Source: DASZIT01 sp963770635 (GTDB lineage: Bacteria; Actinomycetota; Acidimicrobiia; Acidimicrobiales; RAAP-2). Taken from it: 64,000 nucleotides of DNA. Position 1 is the first letter of the stretch. Each line of letters opens with the position of its first letter. The translations under genes were made by a program, and so were the position numbers. The stretch spans positions 372,001-436,000 of the forward strand of contig CAVYQI010000005.1 in NCBI GenBank assembly GCA_963770635.1. Reading direction: 5' to 3'. The notes beneath the pieces are model-generated. The model saw only the letters and a list, made by a program, of their open reading frames with translations, had not been told where the DNA came from and made no database searches. This document shows positions 7,580 to 17,160 of the stretch, piece by piece.

Positions 7580-8992
7580 TCAGGTCTTGACCGCGGTCAC
7601 CGCCGACGGGGGTGGGATCACCCCGGGTCCGGTGGTCAGGCACCCGGCCTCGACCGCGGGGTTGGCGGGCGCCGAAAGCGCCGGTGGGCGGAGGAACCCC
7701 GGCGATGCGTTGAAGTCGACCATGTCCAGGAGGTTGTTGGCCGCCGCATCCCGACGGGTCATGGCCGGTAGGTTCCATTTGGTCTCCACCAGCTTCAACA
7801 CCGAGGTGTGGTCGTACACCGTGTGGGACACGTAATTCTTCTTGGCGTAGGGGCTCACCAGGCCGGCCGGTACCCGGAACCCGAGCCGGTTGAACTGGCC
7901 GGGCACATCGCCGGCCGCCAGGGTCGGGGGGATGTCGTCGGGGATGGCGGCGGACGGGGGCGGGACGTGGTCGTAGTAGCCGCCGTGCTCGTCGTAGTTC
8001 CAGACCAGGAGCGTCTTCGACCACTTCGGTCCGGACATCACCGCGTTGACCACCTGGGCCAGAAAGGCGTCCCCGTACTGGATGTCCTGAGGGTTCTCCT
8101 CCGACTGGTGGACGAAGTCGGGATCCACGATGCAGAAGCCGGGAAGGCTCCCGGCGGCACAGTCGGTGTAGAAGGTGTTGATGGTGGCCAGGTTGGATTT
8201 CATGGCCGGGTTGGCCAGCAGCGAGATGAAGATGCCCAGGGTGGGAAGGTTGGAGTAGTAGTTCTTCCAGGAGATGTCGTGGGCGTTCAGCTGGTCGAAG
8301 ATGGTGCCGTTGGGCGGGAGCGGGCTCGGCAGGGTGTTGGTGATCTGTCCGAGCGAGGTGGCCGCCATCAGGTACCGGCGATTCGGATAGGTCTGCGCCA
8401 TCACCGAGCTGAAGTACCGGTCGGCCAACGGGAAGGTGCGGGCCAGGCTGTTGGTGAACGGCATGTCGGCGGCGGTCCAGTAGCCCATGGCCACCGGCCC
8501 CGACTGGCTGATCACGAATCCCTGGTTGGTGCCGTTCGAGTACTGGGTGTGGGAAGCGTTCCAGTTCTGTTCCGGCATGTCCGTCAGCTGGCAGACGTTC
8601 GGCATGTGGAAGGAGTGCACCAGGTGTCCGTGGCCGTCCGGGTTGGTGGCCGACGGCGCGCCACCGGCACCGAGTTGCAGTCCGTCTCCGCGGCCCAGCG
8701 TGCCGAGGAGGTTGTCGAACGAGTGGTTCTCCATCATCACCACCACGATGTGGTCGAACTGGGGGAGCTGGTCGCTCCCGACCGGCGCCTTCGGGTTCGG
8801 TGGAACTCCCACCCTGCCGGTCGGCGCCGCCGTCGAGGTGGTGGTGGTGCCACCCGACAAAGAGCCTCCGCAGGCGGCCAGGACGGCTCCGGCCGCTCCG
8901 GCGGCGGCGCCACCCAGCAACGCCCGTCGGGTGAGCATTCCGGGCTCGGCGACAGGGTCTGATCGCCTCGAATCCGGCTCGGTTGCCTCCAC
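7580..8992 (-). CDS. Tat-exported phospholipase C / acid phosphatase family lipoprotein
   Basis: Secreted phosphoesterase of 470 residues (bacterial phospholipase C / AcpA superfamily). The N terminus holds a twin-arginine signal with a lipobox: TRRALLGGAAAGAAGAVLAAC (residues about 21-41), so it should be exported folded and anchored by lipid. The catalytic core starts with FDHIVVVMMENHSFDNLLGT, where the Glu-Asn pair binds metal and substrate. Later motifs are LVWNYDEHGGYYDHVPPP and GFRVPAGLVSPYAKKNYVSHTVYDHTS, both hallmarks of this family. GTG at 8992 is preceded by GAGGAGG. The true substrate (phosphatidylcholine, sphingomyelin or other phosphodiesters) cannot be told from sequence. Confidence 0.9.
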   Translation of the reverse strand: MEATEPDSRRSDPVAEPGMLTRRALLGGAAAGAAGAVLAACGGSLSGGTTTTSTAAPTGRVGVPPNPKAPVGSDQLPQFDHIVVVMMENHSFDNLLGTLGRGDGLQLGAGGAPSATNPDGHGHLVHSFHMPNVCQLTDMPEQNWNASHTQYSNGTNQGFVISQSGPVAMGYWTAADMPFTNSLARTFPLADRYFSSVMAQTYPNRRYLMAATSLGQITNTLPSPLPPNGTIFDQLNAHDISWKNYYSNLPTLGIFISLLANPAMKSNLATINTFYTDCAAGSLPGFCIVDPDFVHQSEENPQDIQYGDAFLAQVVNAVMSGPKWSKTLLVWNYDEHGGYYDHVPPPSAAIPDDIPPTLAAGDVPGQFNRLGFRVPAGLVSPYAKKNYVSHTVYDHTSVLKLVETKWNLPAMTRRDAAANNLLDMVDFNASPGFLRPPALSAPANPAVEAGCLTTGPGVIPPPSAVTAVKT

Positions 8993-9133
8993 GGTGCCTC
9001 CTCGATGGTCGATCCGGTCGTTTCCCGGAGTGTAGGTGTCCGCGCATCATCCGATGGGGCAACTCCGACCGACCCCCGGGGTGGTCCCGATTGGCTATCG
9101 GCGGGTGGACCGCCAGTAGCATGGCTGCCGGTT

Positions 9134-9772
9134 ATGACCACCCCTTCCCAGGCTCCGCCCGGTGCGCCGGAAGCCCCATCGCCCGACGAAGACCTCAGCG
9201 TCGATCCGGAGGATCGCACCTACCAGCGGATGTCGCTCCGGGGTCCGGCCATCATCGTCGTCGGGATCGCGGCCTTCATCCTGGTGGGCGGGGTGCTGGC
9301 GTCCATCTTCTCCGGCGGGAACAATCCGGTGTTGGCGCTTCACTCGATCCGGATCCCCGACGGCACCGTGGTCAAACTCACCCCGGCGACGAATGCGTTG
9401 AAGCCCATCATCAGCAGTGAGCCTCCGGCCGACATCCTGTCGGCGCTGGCCGTCCCCACCGGGAGCGTCCTCCAGCACTGGGTCAACATCGATCAGAACC
9501 AGACCCAGTACGACCGCACGGCGTCCTTCACCACCGGACTGTCCTCCGATCAGGTCATCGACGTCTACAAGACGGGCTTGCCCCGGCTCGGGTGGAAGCT
9601 GCTCTACCAGGGCCAGGGCAACTACAACGGGGTGTCCGGCACCGAGATATTGGCCCGCCGGGCGAGCGGCGACGGGTACTACTGGGAGGTGGGCGTCGTG
9701 GTGCCCCCGTCCACGTCCTCCGGGGTCACGCCGTTCACTCTGGTGGTTCTCGAGCAGGACAGCGACGAGTGA
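9134..9772 (+). CDS. Single-pass membrane protein of unknown function
   Basis: Not recognised. The 212-residue product has a Pro-rich cytoplasmic N terminus (about 1-35), one transmembrane helix (GPAIIVVGIAAFILVGGVLA, about 37-56) and a predicted extracytoplasmic domain. In the latter, SDQVIDVYKTGLPRLGWKLL and YYWEVGVVV recall the fold of small proteins that follow a signal anchor in actinobacteria. ATG 9134 is chosen because it precedes the helix by a normal distance; TAGCAT lies 11 bases upstream. It is divergent from the phospholipase gene and convergent with the glycosyltransferase gene. Confidence 0.75.
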   Translation: MTTPSQAPPGAPEAPSPDEDLSVDPEDRTYQRMSLRGPAIIVVGIAAFILVGGVLASIFSGGNNPVLALHSIRIPDGTVVKLTPATNALKPIISSEPPADILSALAVPTGSVLQHWVNIDQNQTQYDRTASFTTGLSSDQVIDVYKTGLPRLGWKLLYQGQGNYNGVSGTEILARRASGDGYYWEVGVVVPPSTSSGVTPFTLVVLEQDSDE

Positions 9773-9779
9773 CCTGCCT

Positions 9780-9799
9780 CCGGCCGAATCGGTGGCCGG
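9780..9799. terminator. Hairpin between convergent genes
   Basis: CCGGCC (9780-9785) pairs with GGCCGG (9794-9799) across an 8-base loop in the 39-bp gap between two convergent genes. It could serve both directions; no U tract is present. Confidence 0.45.
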
Positions 9800-9811
9800 G
9801 GTTGATCCCGG

Positions 9812-11317
9812 TTAGGGGACCGGTTGCGGCTGTATCCGGTCGATGCCCAGCTCTGGCCCCTGGGTGTCGCCCCTGGTCACCTCGGGATCGGCGGCCCGCC
9901 CCAGCATCCACGACCAGACGAAGAGGTTGATCGGGTAGAGCAGGTAGCCGACCCGGGTGGCGGGCGCCAACAGGATGGCGAACAGCATCACCCACCCGGC
10001 CAGGCGGGCCACGCCGGCGGCGCCGACCGGGGGTTTGCGGATCAGGTGCCGGATGAGCAGCGCCAGTCCCCCGGCCACCAGGATCACCACGTAGACGCGG
10101 TGGGTGCCCGGGAAGGCGGAGACGAACAGGTGTCCGGGCAGCGGGCTGACGGCCGGTGACGCCACCCCGGCCAGGCCCAGCGGGAAGCGGATGACGTTGT
10201 CGACGAAGGCCGACGGATTGCTCAGCGCCACCGGCAGCACCACCGGGCAGGTGACCACCAACAGCCCGAGGAGGTAGTGCCCGATGGCGCGGCGCTGCCG
10301 TTGGTCGAAGGCCACCCAGATGGCCAGCACCGCCAACGGCCAGGCGGTGAACTTGAGGGACGACGCGGCGCCGAGCGCGAGTCCGGCGATCAACGGTCTT
10401 CGACGTTGGAGGGCCACCAGGCCGAGCAGCATCAGCGCCACCACCGGCATGTCGTCGCCTCCGGTGGCCAACGGAAGCGCGGCGGTGGGCAACACCGTCA
10501 GCACCTGGAGGGCGCGGAACCGGGCGTCGGTCGGGGGCCGGAGCCGACTCAGGGCGATCAACGAGATGATCAGGGTGAACACCAGGAACTGGATCCGGGC
10601 ATCGGTGAGCCGCGCCTCGACCTTGCTCCCGCTGGAGAAGCCGAACAGCACCATGCCGGGAAGGTAGGGATAGTAGAGCTCGTAGGTGGGCACCTGGTTC
10701 TGATGGATGATGATGTGCCCGTTCTTGTCCACCAGGCGGTAGGGGTCCTTGCCCTTGTCCGCCAGCACCCCGGCCCGCTCCACCACCAGCACCTCGGGCT
10801 GGACATGGGCGGCGGCATCCCCTTCCGACCTCCAGATCACCTCCATGGTCAGCGGGACCACGGTGGCGCCGGCCAGCACGAAGATGCAGACCGCCAGCCG
10901 GGTCACCGGCCACCGTCGGGGCCGCCCGTTGGGCCTCCCGCCCATCGGGTCGGGGTGGACTTCGGCAGCCGGGACGTTGCCGTTGGCCCGCAGGCCGACC
11001 GGTGCTGACTTCGACCTCGCATGCTGCCCGGCGCGCCAGGCGACGACAGCCATGAACGCCCCGGCGGCGGCATACGGGCCGACCGCCATCTCCCCCCACT
11101 GCCGGTACAGCGGGATCCCCGCCCCGATGGCCGTCGCCGCCGCGAAGCAGGCCGACACCGAGTAGAGGACCGAGTCCCGCCATTCCGGCGACCAACGCCG
11201 TACCACGAGAGCGGCCCGGCGGAAGACCTCACGTGGCGTCCGTGACAGCCCGGCGTCGCGACCCCAGTGCCTGCGTTGGCGGTCGGGAACCACGATCGAT
11301 GGTACCACCGGGCTCAT
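9812..11317 (-). CDS. Polytopic membrane glycosyltransferase-like protein (GT87/DUF2029 type)
   Basis: Integral membrane protein of 501 residues with about ten hydrophobic helices. After the second hydrophobic segment there is an extracytoplasmic region with DPYRLVDKNG and YYPYLPGMVLFG, and later a GALxLGxASSLKFTAWPLA-type segment (about 315-335) characteristic of polyprenol-phosphate mannosyltransferases that build lipoglycans. A C-terminal hydrophilic tail follows. Its ATG overlaps the stop of the upstream S9 peptidase (ATGA), so the two form an operon. The donor (probably polyprenyl-phosphate mannose) and acceptor are inferred, not shown. Confidence 0.75.
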   Translation of the reverse strand: MSPVVPSIVVPDRQRRHWGRDAGLSRTPREVFRRAALVVRRWSPEWRDSVLYSVSACFAAATAIGAGIPLYRQWGEMAVGPYAAAGAFMAVVAWRAGQHARSKSAPVGLRANGNVPAAEVHPDPMGGRPNGRPRRWPVTRLAVCIFVLAGATVVPLTMEVIWRSEGDAAAHVQPEVLVVERAGVLADKGKDPYRLVDKNGHIIIHQNQVPTYELYYPYLPGMVLFGFSSGSKVEARLTDARIQFLVFTLIISLIALSRLRPPTDARFRALQVLTVLPTAALPLATGGDDMPVVALMLLGLVALQRRRPLIAGLALGAASSLKFTAWPLAVLAIWVAFDQRQRRAIGHYLLGLLVVTCPVVLPVALSNPSAFVDNVIRFPLGLAGVASPAVSPLPGHLFVSAFPGTHRVYVVILVAGGLALLIRHLIRKPPVGAAGVARLAGWVMLFAILLAPATRVGYLLYPINLFVWSWMLGRAADPEVTRGDTQGPELGIDRIQPQPVP

Positions 11318-13387
11318 TCGATTCCTGGGGGCCCCGGGGCGTTCGCCGGCGGGTCGGCGCCAGTGTCGGGACCGAAGATCGACCGGTAAAACTCCAGCTC
11401 CGCGACCAAGCAGGCTTCGATGGTCTCGGCTCGGCGGAACCCGTGCGATTCACCCGCGAAGATCTCGAGCGTGCACCGGACACCATGGGCGGACAAGGCT
11501 TCGGCGAAGCGCTCGGCCTGGTCCCGGGGTACCACCGGGTCGTCGGCTCCCTGGAGGAGGAGCACGGCTCCGGTCACCGCGTCCGGATGGTGGAGCGGCG
11601 ATCGTTGCCGGTAGAGGTCGGCGGCGGCCGGAAGCGGACCCACCAGCCCGTCCAGGTACCGTGACTCGAAATCGTGGGTGTCGGTGGCCAGCGCCTGAAG
11701 GTCGGTGACCCCGTACCAGGAGGCCGCGCCGGCGGAAGTCCCGGGTCCGGACCAACGCGCCGAGGGCGGTGAGCCCGCCGGCACTGGTTCCCCGGATGGC
11801 CAGGTTGGCGCCGTCGACCCGGCCGGCCTCGGCCAGCGCCACCGCGTAGGCGGTGCAGTCATCGACATCGGCGACACCCCACAGCCCCTGCAGGCTCTGG
11901 CGATAGCGGCGGCCATACCCGCTGCTTCCCCGGTAGTTCACCGCCGCCACCGCCAGTCCCCGGCTGGTGAAGAACTGAACGAGAGGATCGAATCCCGGCT
12001 CAGCTGCCCCGGTGGGTCCGCCGTGGCAGAAGACCACCAGCGGGGGCCGGGACGTCTCCGGTCCCCGGGCCACCGGGTTGGTGGGCGGGTAGAACAACCC
12101 GGGGATGGGCCCGGTCCCGGTGGCGGCGACGAACGGCTCGGCTGCCGAGACATCGTCGTCGGCGGGATCGGCGGCGCCGGCCGGAACCGGAGTCAACCGC
12201 CGTGCCGGCGCCGATCCGTACGCGCTCACCTGGTACACACCCATCCCGGCGGTGGCGGTGGCCCCCAGGATCCCGATCCGGGGCCCGGCGGCGACGGTGA
12301 CCCCGGCAATGGTGATGCACGGTTGGTCGACGATGCTCACCTCCCAGTGGACCGGACGGTTGGCTCCTCGTCCGCCAGCGGCTCCGTTGGTGGCCGGCGG
12401 ATGCAGCCGCACCAGATGATCCCGGCCGTCCCGGTGCATACGGCCGATGAGCGAACCGTCGGGGAGCTCCGCCAGGGTGGCCTGGCCGAGTGCCCAGTCG
12501 GGGAAATGGAATTCGGCCTCCAGGGCGACCAGGGGGACCGTGGCGTCATCCCCTTCGATCCGGTCCTCCGGAATGCGATAGGGCAGCCACCATCCGGTGC
12601 GGTCGTCGATCAGCACCAGGCTGCCGTCGCCGCACCACCGAGGCTGGCCGACCGAGACATCGTCCCCGCCGGCTACCCGATGGGCGCCGGCGATGCCGAT
12701 TCCGGCGGGCGACTCCACCACATCGGCGACCCGCACCTCGGACCGGTCCCACGACATGTACGGATGGTTCCATGCCACCCAGGCCAACCTGGCTCCGTCC
12801 GGAGACGGGCGGGGTGCGGCCACGAAGCCTCCGGAGTCGACCAGCGGCACCACCTGCAGCGAACCGTCGGTAGCCACCGCGGTCAACCGGTGCCCGGTGC
12901 CGGAACCGTCGTGACGCTCCTCGACACAGATCAACCACTCCCCCGACGGGGTGAGGGACCCGTCCGTGTACCGAACCGATGAACCCCGCCCCGACGCCGG
13001 AGTCAACGGAACCGGGGCGAGGGCATCCCCGATCGTCGACCGGTACAGCCGCTGATCCTCCTGGTCGACATAGAACAGCGCTCCCCCGCCGACAGTCGCG
13101 GCTCCCCCGCCGTACTCATGGACCCGGCTCCGGATGCTGACCGTCGGCGGTGACACGTCCAGGGGGACACCGCCACCACCGCCATCGGTCACCATCACCT
13201 GCCGGCCACCGTCCTCGGGGCGGCTCTCCAACCAGAACAACGATGCCCCATCCGACTCCAACCCCGAACGGGATACCTTTCCCGCCGCCACCTGGCCGGC
13301 GGCGAACGCCGATGGCCACCACCCGAACCGCTCCACCGTCTTCGGGCGACTCCCGGGATCCGCCACGTCGCTCTCCTCGCCCCTCAT
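11314..13387 (-). CDS. S9-family prolyl oligopeptidase, with an apparent +1 frameshift
   Basis: Serine peptidase of the prolyl oligopeptidase/acylaminoacyl-peptidase group, about 690 residues when read across the shift. Residues 1-420 form an N-terminal beta-propeller (RVHEYGGGAATV, SPDGARLAWVAWNHP). The alpha/beta-hydrolase domain follows with CHGGPT, the nucleophile motif GTSAGGLTALG, aspartate in GADDPVVPRDQ and histidine in GESHGFR. The frame breaks after RTRDF and resumes at AGAASWYGVTD; removing one G at 11734-11735 restores it. The total length is 3n+1, so one extra base is the simplest reading. The gene starts at ATG 13387 and overlaps the downstream glycosyltransferase. It is a sequencing error or a recent pseudogene. 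Confidence 0.85.
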
Positions 13388-13395
13388 GCACTCGG

Positions 13396-13402
13396 TACGG
13401 TA
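13396..13402. promoter_or_regulatory. Overlapping divergent -10 elements
   Basis: TACGGT on the plus strand (13396-13401) ends seven bases before the ATG of the reductase gene at 13409. TACCGT on the minus strand (13402-13397) ends nine bases before the ATG of the S9 peptidase at 13387. The two hexamers overlap by five bases in a 21-bp intergenic gap, so the divergent promoters are probably mutually exclusive and nearly leaderless. Confidence 0.45.
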
Positions 13403-13408
13403 GCCCTC

Positions 13409-14455
13409 ATGACTGCCGAAACCGTTCACCCTGCCCCCGGAGCTTCCCCCGGGTCGAGCCCCGCCGCTCCCGGGCGTTTCTCCGCCTTTGCCGTCGAAAA
13501 GGTCGGCGACACGGTTGCGGCGGGGATCCGGACATTTTCGGTTGACGACCTGCCGGCCGGAGACGTGCTCATCCGGGTCGGCTGGTCGGCGGTCAACTAC
13601 AAGGACGGGATGGTTGCCCAGCCGGGAAACCGGGTGGCGCGTCTCTCGCCGTTGATACCCGGCGTCGATCTGGTCGGCACCGTCGTCACCGGCAGCGGCT
13701 ATGACGCCGGCCAGCCGGTCATCGTCCACGGCTACGACCTCGGGGTCGCCCATCACGGCGGGTTCGCGGAGTACGCCCGGGTTCCAGCCGACTGGGTGGT
13801 GCCCCTTCCCGACGGGCTCAGTCCCCGGCATGCGGCGGTCATCGGCACCGCCGGATTCACCGCCGCACTCTCGCTGCGGCGCCTGGAGATCCACGGGCTG
13901 ACCCCGGACCACGGCCCGGTGCTGGTCACCGGGGCGTCCGGCGGGGTCGGCAGCATGTCGGTGGCGTTGCTGGCGTCCCGAGGCTACGAAGTGGTGGCCA
14001 GCACCGGCAAGGACCGCGAGCACCCGTACCTCACCGGACTGGGCGCGGCGGAGGTCATCGGTCGAGATCTCGACGACGACTCCGGCCGGGTCCTCGGCCC
14101 CGAACGGTGGGCCGGGGCGATCGACTGCGTCGGCGGTCGGACCCTGGCCGGCGTCCTTCGATCGCTCCGCTACGGGGCCGGGGTGGCGGCCAGCGGGCTC
14201 ACCGGCGGCAACGCCCTCGAGACGTCGGTGTACCCGTTCATCGTTCGGGGCGTGGCGCTGCTCGGGATCGACTCGGTGCAGACGCCGATCGCGGAACGGC
14301 GGACGGTGTGGAACCAACTTGCCGGTGCCTTTGACGAGTCAATGCTCGATGACATGGCCGCCCGGGAGATCGGGCTCGACGGGCTCCCGGCCGCCCTCTC
14401 CGCCATCGCCGCCGGTGGCGTCCGGGGCCGGATCCTGGTCCGTCCCGGCTCCTGA
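13409..14455 (+). CDS. acuI: Zinc-free MDR oxidoreductase, acrylyl-CoA reductase (AcuI/YhdH) type
   Basis: Medium-chain dehydrogenase/reductase of 348 residues. The N-terminal GroES-like domain has WSAVNYKDGMVA and PLIPGVDLVGTV, and lacks the zinc ligands of true alcohol dehydrogenases. The Rossmann part begins LVTGASGGVGSMSVALLASRGYEVVASTGK, typical of the YhdH/AcuI subfamily, which reduces acrylyl-CoA to propionyl-CoA with NADPH. The first 30 residues form a Pro/Ala-rich extension not usual in the family; a later start is possible but none is better supported. TACGGT seven bases before the ATG suggests a leaderless transcript. Quinone reductase activity is the main alternative. Confidence 0.85.
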   Translation: MTAETVHPAPGASPGSSPAAPGRFSAFAVEKVGDTVAAGIRTFSVDDLPAGDVLIRVGWSAVNYKDGMVAQPGNRVARLSPLIPGVDLVGTVVTGSGYDAGQPVIVHGYDLGVAHHGGFAEYARVPADWVVPLPDGLSPRHAAVIGTAGFTAALSLRRLEIHGLTPDHGPVLVTGASGGVGSMSVALLASRGYEVVASTGKDREHPYLTGLGAAEVIGRDLDDDSGRVLGPERWAGAIDCVGGRTLAGVLRSLRYGAGVAASGLTGGNALETSVYPFIVRGVALLGIDSVQTPIAERRTVWNQLAGAFDESMLDDMAAREIGLDGLPAALSAIAAGGVRGRILVRPGS

Positions 14456-14466
14456 TCCTTTTGGAT

Positions 14467-15756
14467 TCAACCCCCGCCGGGGAGAGCCGACACCGGTTCC
14501 GGATCGGGGTCCGGTTGGCGGACAACACTCTGTCCCTCCACCATCGGCGGCGGTACGCGGTTCCGTCCCCGCGGGTGCCGAAACGCCAGCATGGCCGCCA
14601 CCCCGATGAGGAACACCATCATGGCGAAGAAGAACGAGTTGCCCAGGAGCAGCTGCCAGGCGTTCTCACCCAGTTCCCGGTTGTGCTCGTAGGGCACCCA
14701 CCAGATGGGCGCGATCCAGAACAACAGGGCGGCCCCGGCGGCCCAGATCCAGCCGCCGACCGGGCGATCGTCGGCCAACACCAACCACAGGAGGACGGGG
14801 ACCACCCAGACCATGTGGTGGGCCCAGGTGATCGGCGAGACGACCATCCCGGTGGTGGCGCAAACCAGGATGCCGAGCAGCGGCGAGGAGGCGCGGTGCG
14901 CCCACAGGGCCAACCCGAGGCCGGCCAGCCCAAACCCGACCGCGGCCACCGAGATGATCGAGGTGGGGATGTCACCGTGATGGAATCGGAGCATCACCGC
15001 CCGGAGGCTCTGATTGGAGATGAACACGATTCCGCCCACCCGGTCGGCGTCGGAGACGTATTTGGTCCAGAACAGCCACGAGGTGTGGGGGGCCAGAACC
15101 GTCAGGCCGAGACCACAGGCTACGAAGGTGGCGAGGGTGGCCCACATGGCCCGGAACTGCCGGATCAGGAACAGATAGGGCACGAAGATGAGCGGAATGA
15201 GTTTGACCGCCGCCGTCAACCCGGTGAGTACCCCGCGGGGGATCGTCTTCGATCCGAACTTCACCACTCCGGTCAGATCGGCCAGGATCAGGGCGGCCAG
15301 GATGATGTTCACCTGGCCGAACGAGAAGGTGAGCCGCACCGGGTCCATGGCCAACGCCGGTCCCATCAGGATGAGCGTCCAGCACAGCAGTTTGTTCCGG
15401 TCCCATGATGGTCGCAGGACCCGGAGCGAAACACCCACCAGGGCGGCGAGGGCGACGGCGTTCACGGCCCCCACCAACAGCCCGGCCGCCTGTTCGGGGA
15501 CCACGCTCAGCGGAACGAACAGGAGGGCGGCGAACGGGGTGTAGGTGAAGGAGAGATGGGTGTTGGCGTTCTGCACGTCGTAGAGGTGCCCGCCGAACAG
15601 GTTGGAGCCTCCCATCAGGTAGACATCGAGGTCCACCTCGTGGCGGGCGTAGGCGAACAGGAATGCGTAGAACACCACCGCACCGGCCGAGAGGGCACCG
15701 ATCGCCCAGAGAACGGGCATGGGTACCGTTCGTCTCTCGATGCCAAGCTTCACCAC
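14467..15756 (-). CDS. Polytopic membrane mannosyltransferase-like protein (GT87/DUF2029)
   Basis: GT87-type membrane enzyme of 429 residues with about ten helices. The acidic motif after the first helix, HEVDLDVYLMGG, is the conserved aspartate region of alpha-1,2-mannosyltransferases. It is followed by FTYTPFAALLFVPLS and the loop segment LTFSFGQVNIILAALIL, both standard in this family; SPITWAHHMVWVVPVLL lies near the C terminus. The start is GTG 15756 or, better spaced from GAGGAG, GTG 15753. The gene is convergent with the reductase gene, only 11 bp away. It probably acts in lipoarabinomannan-like glycan synthesis using polyprenyl-phosphate mannose. Confidence 0.85.
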   Translation of the reverse strand: MVKLGIERRTVPMPVLWAIGALSAGAVVFYAFLFAYARHEVDLDVYLMGGSNLFGGHLYDVQNANTHLSFTYTPFAALLFVPLSVVPEQAAGLLVGAVNAVALAALVGVSLRVLRPSWDRNKLLCWTLILMGPALAMDPVRLTFSFGQVNIILAALILADLTGVVKFGSKTIPRGVLTGLTAAVKLIPLIFVPYLFLIRQFRAMWATLATFVACGLGLTVLAPHTSWLFWTKYVSDADRVGGIVFISNQSLRAVMLRFHHGDIPTSIISVAAVGFGLAGLGLALWAHRASSPLLGILVCATTGMVVSPITWAHHMVWVVPVLLWLVLADDRPVGGWIWAAGAALLFWIAPIWWVPYEHNRELGENAWQLLLGNSFFFAMMVFLIGVAAMLAFRHPRGRNRVPPPMVEGQSVVRQPDPDPEPVSALPGGG

Positions 15757-15819
15757 GGCTCCTCTGTACCCCAGGCGGGGTCGGATCGGCGCCCTAGGGA
15801 TTCAACTCGAGGTCTGATC

Positions 15820-16455
15820 CTACTGAGCTGACGGAGGGGCTGTGGTCTGCGCACCCGGGCTGGAGGCGAGGAACACCGGCGACACGGTGATGGTCCCGTT
15901 GTTGCAGGGGGCCAGCTGGGCGGGGATCGTCATGCTGGTGTAGGAGTTCGGAGGGGTGATCACCAGGTTGGCCGCCATCGGGCACGAGGTGGCCGATCCG
16001 GTGGGCACATCGGAATAGCCCATGTTGAAGAACGCCTGCTGCCCCCCGGAGAGCGTCACGGTGGTGGGCGCCATGGCGGTGAAGGAGTAGCTGCCCTTGC
16101 GCACCACGGTGGTGGTCAGCGACGCCCCGTTCGCGCCGGTCATGCCCAATCCGGGGTACCCGCTGAGGGTACAGCTGGTAGCCAGGTTGTTTTTCAGGGC
16201 GACGGTGGTCTCGATGGTCCCGGCCGCCCCGCTGCCGCCGTAGATCGCAGCCGTCAGGTTGGCGGTGGCGCAGCCCGACGTCCCGGCCACCGTGGTGGTG
16301 GTCCCCCGGGCCGCGGTGGTCGAGGTGGTGCCCGGCGTGGTCGTCGGCGTGGTGGTGGTGACCGTGGTGGCGGTAGAACTCCCCGACGAACATGCGGCCA
16401 ACCCCAGGCCGCCGAAGCAGATGGAGGCAAGCAGGCCGATCACAGGTTTCCTCAT
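15820..16455 (-). CDS. DUF4232-type lipoprotein
   Basis: Exported lipoprotein of 211 residues. The signal sequence MRKPVIGLLASICFGGLGLAAC ends in a lipobox cysteine, followed by a Thr-rich linker (about 25-65). The mature domain contains SGCATANLTAAI, ALKNNLATSCTLSGYPGLGM and a C-terminal SYTSMTIPAQLAPCNNG, which match the DUF4232 layout with two conserved cysteine pairs. ATG 16455 is chosen because it puts the signal peptide at the N terminus; translation from farther upstream would add a non-signal leader. Function is unknown. Confidence 0.82.
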   Translation of the reverse strand: MRKPVIGLLASICFGGLGLAACSSGSSTATTVTTTTPTTTPGTTSTTAARGTTTTVAGTSGCATANLTAAIYGGSGAAGTIETTVALKNNLATSCTLSGYPGLGMTGANGASLTTTVVRKGSYSFTAMAPTTVTLSGGQQAFFNMGYSDVPTGSATSCPMAANLVITPPNSYTSMTIPAQLAPCNNGTITVSPVFLASSPGAQTTAPPSAQ

Positions 16456-16563
16456 GCCGTTCACTCTTCCCCTCGTGGATGGATGCCGACCCGGTCGGCG
16501 ACGGACCGCGTCAGCATCGGCGCGGCAGCACTGGGACAGCACTCTCGGCCGACTGCCATGTTC

Positions 16564-17079
16564 TCAGGAAGAGAAGTCCTCCGGGCGGATGGTGTCGAGA
16601 AAGTGGCGGAACTCCCCGACCAGCTCGTCGGGGTTGGCATTCTCGTCCTCGTCCTCCGCCTCGTCCTCCTCGTCGACCGCCAACATGATGCCTTCTGCAT
16701 CCATGAGCTCGTCCACCACGAACAGCGACGTTCCCGTCCGGACCGCCACCGCCACCGCATCCGACGGCCTCGATGAGACGGACACCTCGTGGTTGTTGTG
16801 CCGGAGGACGATCTCGGCGTGGTAGGTGGAGGTACGCAGTTCGGTGATCACCACCCTGACCACATCGGCGCCCAGGGCATCCAGCAGGTCTCGGATGAGG
16901 TCATGGGTCATCGGCCTGGGCGTGTCCATACCCTGCAAGGAGAAGGCGATGGCGGTCGCCTCGGGAGCACCGATGAAGATGGGCAGGGTCCGGCCCAAAC
17001 CGTCCGGCTCCTGGAGCAGGAGGACGGGCGTGTTCGATTGAAGGTCCACCCGCACCGCTCGAAGCCGAACCTCGACCAT
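16564..17079 (-). CDS. Bifunctional nuclease family protein (BFN, DUF151)
   Basis: Protein of the BFN/DUF151 family, 171 residues from ATG 17079. Conserved elements are LPIFIGAPEATAIAFSLQG, PRPMTHDLIRDLLDALGADV, VVITELRTSTYHAEIVL and the signature SSRPSDAVAVAVRTGTSLFV. The C terminus carries a very acidic stretch (VDEEDEAEDEDENANPDE). A TTG nine bases upstream is in frame, but ATG 17079 sits seven bases after TAAGTT, pointing to a leaderless start. The gene ends the gcvH-garA-ftsR-bfn block, matching the order known around Rv1826-Rv1829 in mycobacteria. Nuclease activity in bacteria is not well established. Confidence 0.9.
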   Translation of the reverse strand: MVEVRLRAVRVDLQSNTPVLLLQEPDGLGRTLPIFIGAPEATAIAFSLQGMDTPRPMTHDLIRDLLDALGADVVRVVITELRTSTYHAEIVLRHNNHEVSVSSRPSDAVAVAVRTGTSLFVVDELMDAEGIMLAVDEEDEAEDEDENANPDELVGEFRHFLDTIRPEDFSS

Positions 17080-17086
17080 GCTCTGC

Positions 17087-17092
17087 AACTTA
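17087..17092 (-). promoter_or_regulatory. -10 element of a leaderless-type promoter for bfn
   Basis: TAAGTT on the minus strand ends seven bases before ATG 17079. It allows bfn to be transcribed separately from ftsR, whose stop is 69 bp upstream. Confidence 0.4.
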
Positions 17093-17160
17093 CTCGGCGG
17101 CGGCCGAATCCGCGGTCGCGGCCGGCCGAACGTTGCCGAGCCCCGGTACCCCGGGAACCC